Shown here piece after piece: positions 57,437 through 64,000 of a stretch of DNA of 64,000 nt. Position 1 is the stretch's first letter. Each line of letters begins with the position of its first letter. This DNA comes from Bedellia somnulentella (Eukaryota; Arthropoda; Insecta; Lepidoptera; Bedelliidae). The stretch lies in NCBI GenBank assembly GCA_963576735.1, contig OY755173.1:15780873-15844872 (forward strand), in the 5' to 3' direction. The position numbers and the translations under genes were made by a program. The notes beneath the pieces were generated by a model. The model was given only the letters and a program-made list of their open reading frames with translations, was not told where the DNA came from and ran no database searches.

Positions 57437-58411
57437 AACCATTGACTTATAGTGAAATATCTATTAAATTCTATAAAAAGAAAAAACAGACACCAAATAT
57501 GACACCGGATCATAGCACCGCTCCAGTTGACAGTAGACAAATAGGCAGCTAATTTAGAATAGGGACCAGAAACAGCAACTGTCTAAAAATAGACCCCCTC
57601 GTTCGAACTGTATCTTGAAGGAAGATTTTTTCCGTACACGCAGACGCAAACATACTTAACTTAAAGTAGTGTATAAATAACTTATTCTATCTTAGTATGT
57701 CCTGGCTTAAGTTAACTTAACTCTTACTTCTGTATCTGTTTTTCATGAAAGCAAACATGATCCTCAATACTTTCTTCTTTGCTAACTACAATACAATTAC
57801 CCTAATTATATTTTTCAAAAGTAGTCAAGTTTTGACTCAACTTGACTACTTTTGGAAGATTAGAGACGGATAGTTGGTCAAATCAAGGATTACTGGTGGT
57901 GGTGGTGTGATTCCCGTACCCGTACCTTTTAAAGCTTCATTTTGTACAACACTTCGAGAAGAGAGTAATAGAGCTCCCACGCCGAAACTACCATTCTATC
58001 TCAATTGTATTACCGAAACATATTTCTCTGTGACAGATGAATAGATTTGGCAGTTTATATCAATACCACTTTCTATAGTTCAATGTTTAGGAATAGGTCA
58101 TCCTCATTAAAATACATAAAGAATCCGCTTAACTTAGTTCTAAAAGTTAAACTATTATTGTGCTATAGTCAGGCAAAATCGGAGTCAAAGATAAAACGTA
58201 GGTATCGCACAATTCCTACATCCGCATCACAACCCACACACTACAAAACGCGAACTCACTAATTTCTTTTGTCGTTCATTTACATCACCTCTTCTGTTAT
58301 TTCTACCCACGACAGTGCATGAAATTGAAATAGAAACTTTAGATTTATTTGTTTGTTGCAAGTTGGGAGATTATTGTAGATATTTTTAATAAACAATGAT
58401 AGTTCATTTAC
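57437..58411. other. Anonymous DNA with hairpin
   Basis: Holds a perfect hairpin at 57816-57854 (16-bp arms CAAAAGTAGTCAAGTT, 7-base loop) and a short GGT repeat near 57893. No gene seen. Confidence 0.4.
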
Positions 58412-58475
58412 CGCTCACTCGTCTCACAGCTTGTATCACTGTCACAGTCCAAATGGCCCTCCAAGGGGTTCGGGT
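58412..58475 (-). CDS. Short acidic exon candidate
   Basis: 64 bp between acceptor CCCTTTTCAG and donor GTAAAT. One frame reads PNPLEGHLDCDSDTSCETSE with two extra bases on each side. The acidic, Ser/Thr-rich content fits a disordered N-terminal region. Its phase joins directly to phosphatase exon 47979-47870 (SERQCPLPLL) and also to the unknown exon 50438-50326 (SERNDIDL). It may therefore be a 5' exon of the phosphatase with a 10-kb intron, but its shortness leaves chance possible. Confidence 0.4.
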
Positions 58476-58755
58476 CTGAAAAGGGGCATTTACCTATAGC
58501 CACCCATAACCATCCACGCTGGCTTAGTGTATAGTAGCCGGGACGGACACGGTTCTACGTGCCCTCATCATGAAATCAACTACTATCATAAACTTAGGCG
58601 CAGTATTGGAATTGGCGGATTAGTAACACTATAAAACTACACCTGGGCTCTTACGTGCATTCTAAAATAATCCTGGCAAATCTTTCGAGCTTCCTATATT
58701 CAATTATCTCTACATTTCATCTTTTACCTTTAGTTAAATGCACTTACAGTTAAAC

Positions 58756-58891
58756 GCCCGATTTCTGACTTGAGTATTCCAGCTGAGAACAACTTAAGTA
58801 TCGTTCTGTCGCATTGAAATCTTAACGACTGAATGAGACAAAACAATACTTAAGTCGTTCTCAGCTTGAATACTCAATTCAGAAATCGGGC
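58756..58891. mobile_element. 136-bp foldback MITE
   Basis: Arms of about 55 bp, GCCCGATTTCTGA facing its complement, around a short AT-rich core. The RTE copy at 58910 begins almost next to it. Confidence 0.65.
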
Positions 58892-58909
58892 AAAAGTGTT
58901 CTAATTAGA

Positions 58910-60159
58910 AAAAAAATGGGACGTACAAACAGGATTTAGGAAGGGAATGGGATGTATGAATCAAGTCTTCTCCTTAAGGTGCATTACAGAGAAATTTTTG
59001 GCAAAAAACCAAAAAGTGTATTGCACCTTCATTGATTTGGAGAAGGCTTATGATAGGGTAGTAAGAAAGTATTTGTGGAAGGTGTTGTCTAAGTTCGGTT
59101 TGGGGGCCAACTTATACGTGCATTGGAGTCACTCTATGAGGATTCCAATTCATGTGTGAGAGTAAACGGAGAAGACACGGACTGGTTTGAGATCTCTAGG
59201 GGTGTTCGACAGGGATGTGTGGCTTCTCCGTGGCTCTTCAATTTGTTCATGGACGACTGTTTGGAAGAACTGCGCGAAAGTGATTATGGACTGAAAATGA
59301 GAGGGTTCATCATTAAATGTCTCTTATACGCTGACGATCAGGTGTTACTTGCATCAACGGTAAATTCAGGAAATGGTGAACATTGCGTGCAAGTCTTTCG
59401 AAAGAAAAGGAATGAGAGTGAATGTGGACAAAACCAAAACAATGGTTTTTAAAAGAGAGGAAAGTATGACAGAATGGGACATCGTTATCAATGGTAAGAA
59501 AGTGGAACAAGTGAAATAATTTTTATATCTGGGGAGTTTGTTTACTAGGGATGGAAAATGTGAGGAAGATATTGAAAGGAGAGTTAAAAAGGGAAATGCG
59601 GTGAATGGAGCCATGAACGGTCTGATGTCGAGCCAGTCGTTGTCAGAAAAGGACCGAATGGCTGTGCATAATGCTGTTCTGGTTCCCACGCTAAAGTATG
59701 GTAGTGAATGTTGGGCATGGCAGAAGAAGCATGAAAGTAGAGTTAATGCAGTGGAAATGAGATCCCTCAGAAGTATATGTAATGTAGGGCTGTGTGATGG
59801 AGTGAGAAATACTGTGATCCGTGAAGGAGTAGGTTTGAAAGATGACGTAGTATGCAAGAAAAAGGAATGTTGAGGTGGTTTGGGCACATAGAGAGGATGG
59901 ATGAAAATAAAGTAGCGAAAGAGATATATAGAGCCAATGTGGATGGGATTGTTAGTAGATGACGGCCTCGTAAAACGTTTCTAGACCAGATAGAAAACGT
60001 TCTTATAAAGGCGGGGGTCCGAAGTGAAGAGAATAAAAGAGCATGTATCAGAAGAATAATGAATGTAAGGGAAGCAAGGGAGGTTTGTCAAGATCGTACT
60101 AAGTGGCGATCGATAGTCTCTGCCTACCCCAATGGGAATAATGGGCGTGAGTATAAGTA
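58910..60159 (+). mobile_element. RTE LINE, decayed 1.25-kb copy
   Basis: Same family as 5101-7123, starting in the AGFRKGMG region. AGFRKGMG, FIDLEKAYDRV, SRGVRQGCVASPWLFNLFMD and YADDQVLLAS are visible but spread over three frames with stops (for example near 59517) and frameshifts. A 15-bp duplication with one mismatch, AGTGTTCTAATTAGA (58895-58909) and AGTGTCCTAATTAGA (60160-60174), fixes both ends. Confidence 0.88.
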
Positions 60160-60174
60160 AGTGTCCTAATTAGA

Positions 60175-60367
60175 CTGCTTCCGAAGAAGGGTTATGTATT
60201 TTTAGCGAATTTACATTTATACCTCTAATAACCCCTTCAGTTTAGTAAAAGTTTAGAGTCTTAGTTGTATGCATACATTTATGATATTTTTATTTAAAGC
60301 CTAGAAAGATTTTAGTCTTTGGCAGTAATCGGATTTACCAATGTAGCTTACATCTATTCGTCATACC
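60175..60367. other. Anonymous spacer
   Basis: Nothing recognised. Confidence 0.35.
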
Positions 60368-60490
60368 TGCATTAGTAGTATGAGTCTTGTGAGAGCACGT
60401 ATGCCATATGAGAAGTGAGAAACTGACAGAACTCTTACAAAATCAGTACCTCACTTCTCACATAACTTACTCGCTCCCACGCGCCTCACA
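60368..60490. mobile_element. 123-bp foldback MITE
   Basis: Arms of about 53 bp, CTGCA-TAGTAGT-TGAG to TGAGAAGTGAG, inverted around a 15-20 bp core. No clear duplication. Confidence 0.6.
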
Positions 60491-60529
60491 CTACTAGTGC
60501 AGTCAGACGGATAGATTTAAGCTCCAATC

Positions 60530-61524
60530 CGGTATGCAAAGTTTTTTTTTTGGTATTTATTAAATATTTTTATTCGATAGCAAACATGAAAATAAAAGAC
60601 CAATTTGAATATTTTTCATTTAATTACATTTAAATTTTATGAGTAATTCGGTATGCAAAGTTTTTTTTTTGGTCTTTATTAAATATTTTTATTCAATAGT
60701 AAACACGAAAATAAAAGACTAATTTGAATATTTTCCATTGAAAATGAGTAATTGTAAAGTTATGATTTTTTAAAGATTGTTCAACTTTTGTACTTAATGA
60801 CGTCATTGATCGATAAAATCACGTAGCGACATGCAAATGAAGCGAAATGTTTTTTATAATAATGTTGCTGATTGCAAAACATATCACAAATTTGTGATGT
60901 CAAATGAAATTATTACGATATTATACTAAACAAACCTATGATTTTCGATATTTTATTAATAAACTGCAAAACCGTATGTCTTTGAAACAACATTGAAGGT
61001 CAAACACTGTTACAGTTTCTTGATAAAATAACAGTCATCTTAGCTTCAATTGATATAATTTCAAGAAAATATTGTTTATAACCATAATATCTCGAAATGG
61101 TTTTGTAATCAGCATCACTTTAGTAAAACTTTGCATACCGAATTATAAAGTTATGATTTTTTAAAGATTGTTTAACTTTTGTACTTAATGACGTCATCGA
61201 TCGAAAATATCACGTAGCGACATGCAAATAAAACAAAATGTTTAATAAAAATGTTGCTAAACATTTCACGACTTTGTGATCTCAAATGAAATTATTACGA
61301 TGATATACTAAAGAAACCTATGATTTTCGATATTTTATTAATGAACTGCAAAAACAAATGTCTTTGAAATAACACTGAAGGTCAAATACTGTTGCAGTTT
61401 TTTGACAAAATAACGGTCATCTTAGCTTTGTTTGATTTAATTTCAAAAAAAAATATTGTTTAAAAAAATAATACCTCGAAATGGTTTCGCAATCAGCACC
61501 ACTTTTGTAAAACTTTGCATACCA
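60530..61524. mobile_element. CGGTATGC MITE, outer copy
   Basis: Same family as 54560-55047, opposite orientation. Its two halves (60530-60648 and 61145-61524) are separated by a second full copy. Flanks are AATC on the left and AATT on the right, consistent with one point change. Confidence 0.8.
60649..61140. mobile_element. CGGTATGC MITE nested in its own family
   Basis: 492 bp, intact ends, AATT on both sides (60645-60648, 61141-61144). Removing it with one AATT restores the outer element exactly where the inner copy has GAGTAATTGTAAAGTTATG. Confidence 0.88.
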
Positions 61525-61639
61525 AATTGGTGTCGCGCCTCATGCTACGGGGGCTGGATAGGATGCTTAAATATTTAATGATCGGTAGAGACCGTTTAGA
61601 TTTAATTAGTGTGACGTTGAGAAAAGTAATATTTCAAAT

Positions 61640-61892
61640 TGCGCTGTGTATTTTCGGCTTAGAATAGCACTACTCCATTTTTTCCCATGGATGTTCGAAA
61701 GAGGCGACCAAGGGTATCGGGGCTTTTTAAGTTATTTTTGTGCGATGCGGTTGGAAAAAGCAACAACCTTTAATTTTAAAATCATTTCCCTAGCCTATTT
61801 CCAAAAGCAGCAAAGTAATTTCTTATTCTGAAGCTCCGGTTACAACTTTTAGGGATTAATAGCCCTAAGTATATGTATTATTGTATGTTACA
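61640..61892 (+). mobile_element. SINE-B, older copy with TSD
   Basis: Diverged, ends intact, 9-bp duplication ATTTCAAAT (61631-61639, 61893-61901). The tail hairpin has lost its C run (ACAACTTTTAGGGAT). Confidence 0.8.
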
Positions 61893-62009
61893 ATTTCAAA
61901 TATTTTTATTAGGTTGAATTATAACTAACTGAGTAAGTAATAATATCGGCATCGGCAATATAATGCCAGAAAGTGAAAACGTTGTAAGCAAAGTGAGCAA
62001 AACATAATA

Positions 62010-62165
62010 CTTACTTACTTACTTATACTCACGCCCATTATTCCCATTGGGGTAGGCAGAGACTATCGATCGCCACTTAGTACGATCTTGACAAACCTCT
62101 CTTGCTTCCCTTACATTCATTATCCTTCTCATACATGCTCTTTTATTCTTCTCACTTCTCTCAAA
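62010..62165 (-). mobile_element. RTE LINE 3' stub, AAGT tail
   Basis: Minus-strand 3' end closest to the 58910-60159 copy. Its tail is (AAGT)n rather than (ATGT)n, like the AAGTAAGTG seen there, suggesting a subfamily. Confidence 0.8.
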
Positions 62166-62510
62166 CAATGTTTTTTTTAAATTTGCATAAAGTGCAAGTA
62201 CTATACCTACAATCGTGATTCATGATATAAGAGGAAACAATATTCGCTATCATCTCTAAACTGATAAGGTTCCATTGTTACAATAATACTTGCGTGAATA
62301 TGCTTGTAGGAACAATGATTCTATAATATTTATCATCATACAGTTGAGAAAGTGTTCCTTAAGATTATACAACAAATTGTAAAAATATTCTTGAGAATTT
62401 CGGAGGATCCTTTCGCCCTGCGCCAAAAAAACCGAATATAATATAATATCCATATCTTGGCTGGGTAATTAGTAGAGAAAGATAAACTTACACAAAATAA
62501 TCAAAACAAA
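62166..62510. other. Anonymous spacer
   Basis: Nothing recognised. Confidence 0.35.
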
Positions 62511-62523
62511 GTTGTATCTGTAA

Positions 62524-62749
62524 CTGGCTTAGAATAGCACTACCCCGTTTCTACCGATGGGTGTACGTAAGAGGCGACTAATGGTATTGGGGCTTTTAAG
62601 GGATTTTTTGGAGACCTATCCCCAACAACCTTTATTTTTACCATCTTTTTCCCACTCACATTTCCAAAAGTGGCTAAGGAATTTCTAATTCCTTAGCTCT
62701 GGCTACCCCATCTAGGGATTTACAGCCGTGAGTATATGTATGTATGTAT
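62524..62749 (+). mobile_element. SINE-B with 13-bp TSD
   Basis: 5' end slightly shortened, perfect duplication GTTGTATCTGTAA (62511-62523, 62750-62762). Tail hairpin CCCC-ATCTA-GGGA. Confidence 0.9.
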
Positions 62750-62762
62750 GTTGTATCTGTAA

Positions 62763-64000
62763 AAATCACTAACGACGAAGCAGGCCCACTTTAAGATAAA
62801 CTTTTTATTTCAGTCGACATGCATGTAAAATTGTCCACGCTATATAAAATTGGATGACATATTTATATAATATGTTTTTAAGTATACAGGGTCGAAGAGA
62901 TAATGACCAACTCTTTAACTAACATCTTCTAAAACAGACTCTTTCGGAAAATGATCAAAAGGAAATGTATGAAAAATTTGGCGAAATGGCGTGATAATTT
63001 ATATTTACATCACTACCTTCGGGCTATATGAAACAAAGTGTTGGTCACAATTTCAGTAGAGAAGCTCCTAAATTTATGACTCAATATTAGTCACAAGCAC
63101 TACATAAACCTTCCCATGTTGTTTGAAGCCGAGCAAACAGACAACTTGTAAATTTTGCTTATCACACGTTACCATAAAACCTACAAATCACATAATTGTA
63201 TTAGTCATACATAACGATATATAACATGCTATTCGCTATGCTAGTTTGTAAGAATATAAAGAGTAGCTTCACGCCACGTATGCGCTGGACGAGATATGTT
63301 GTACCTAGTATTATCTGCGTATCGTTGAACTAATTATTCTGATTCTTTATTGAAGTCAATTAAACACAAGAAAATACCAAGGCTATTATTTCAAAAACGA
63401 CTCGTTATATCTTTTGGAAAAAATAATTAATTTTTTTGCTTTCAAATAAGCACCCCACCCTAGTTGCATAATGCTGCACTATACCAAAGGAAAGAGTCGT
63501 AAGAATTATATTTTTAAAATGCATTCAATCTGTCGACGGTACCTATGTATTTATGGCGTGAATGAAGCACTAGTCATCGATTTATTTGGCAGAGTGACTA
63601 ATGAGTGATGGCTAAGATCGGCTCGTCCACACCTCCAAGATTCCGCGTTTACGTTCTAAATTTATATAGTGCATGAGCGCGCCAACTGTTATTGGCTACG
63701 GAACCACGTGAATGACAAATCAATCAATAACAGAAAGGACTCACACTTCATTACAGTTCGACACGTAATAACAATATAAAATGAAAGGCGATCGCCCAAG
63801 ACGATTAGGTTACAATTTTGTAATAATAGATCTGATTAATGAGGATTCTCTAAGATTTTTACCCGACCTTAATAAATTTGCAGGTGATGGAGAGATGATG
63901 TTAGGTTAGATGTATGTTTGTCACCGCTTACTTTGTCAATTGTCCGATCGGTGGTAAAATTTGTTTTTGAAGAAGACTTACAATGATTTCATAATTTAAT
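62763..64000. other. Anonymous DNA at window end
   Basis: No gene, exon or repeat recognised in 1.2 kb. Confidence 0.35.

Overview
The window is eukaryotic, AT-rich and crowded with transposons. The element set points to a moth or butterfly (Lepidoptera): an RTE-clade LINE with ATGT-repeat tails, several small tRNA-type SINEs, a second RTE-type reverse transcriptase relic, Helitrons, a hAT MITE and many foldback MITEs. The order is inferred from these families, not proven. Nothing looks bacterial or viral.

The one host gene I can identify lies on the minus strand: a PP2C-type serine/threonine phosphatase of the PPM1E/PPM1F group. Six exons join without a frame break in the order 47979-47870, 45827-45610, 44771-44583, 39563-39420, 38457-38364 and 28728-28564. 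They cover most of the PP2C fold, including RRVMEDRHV, VYDGHAG, GDSQ, the [13 protein letters not shown] segment and ACDGLWD. The C-terminal strand carrying the last metal-binding Asp was not found. The largest intron is 9.6 kb and full of transposons. Two further minus-strand exon candidates (58475-58412 and 50438-50326) may be 5' exons of this gene or belong to another. A THAP-type zinc-finger exon candidate sits at 52747-52668.

Two PP2C exons have decayed partial copies beside them. Exon 44771-44583 is followed by three tandem echo units at 43652-44460, one still an open 38-codon reading frame. Exon 39563-39420 has two echoes of its 5' edge at 41.6-41.8 kb.

Most of the remaining recognisable sequence is mobile DNA. 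1-5 kb: SINE-C, then a short RTE 3' copy. 5.1-7.1 kb: an RTE copy with an open 645-codon ORF but no endonuclease. 7-18 kb: mostly anonymous. 18-25 kb: SINEs, a hAT MITE containing a Helitron, and a palindromic element with a 4-bp duplication. 29-41 kb: the phosphatase introns with SINE-B, SINE-A, RTE tails and MITEs. 42-49 kb: decayed LINEs, a mariner relic and the exon echoes. 51-57 kb: a copia relic, a Helitron with helicase remnant, a nested SINE-A/MITE composite and a second palindromic element. 57-64 kb: SINE-B, a decayed RTE copy, foldback MITEs and a MITE inserted into itself.

The strongest system-level observation is that the RTE LINE, SINE-B and SINE-C share one 3' tail: a short hairpin of C and G runs, then (C/G)CGTGA and a simple repeat. 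This implies two otherwise unrelated SINEs depend on one LINE. The second is a pair of unclassified palindromic elements with TGTCG termini and 4-bp duplications. Family names (SINE-A to SINE-D) are local labels. All splice sites and identities were read by eye.
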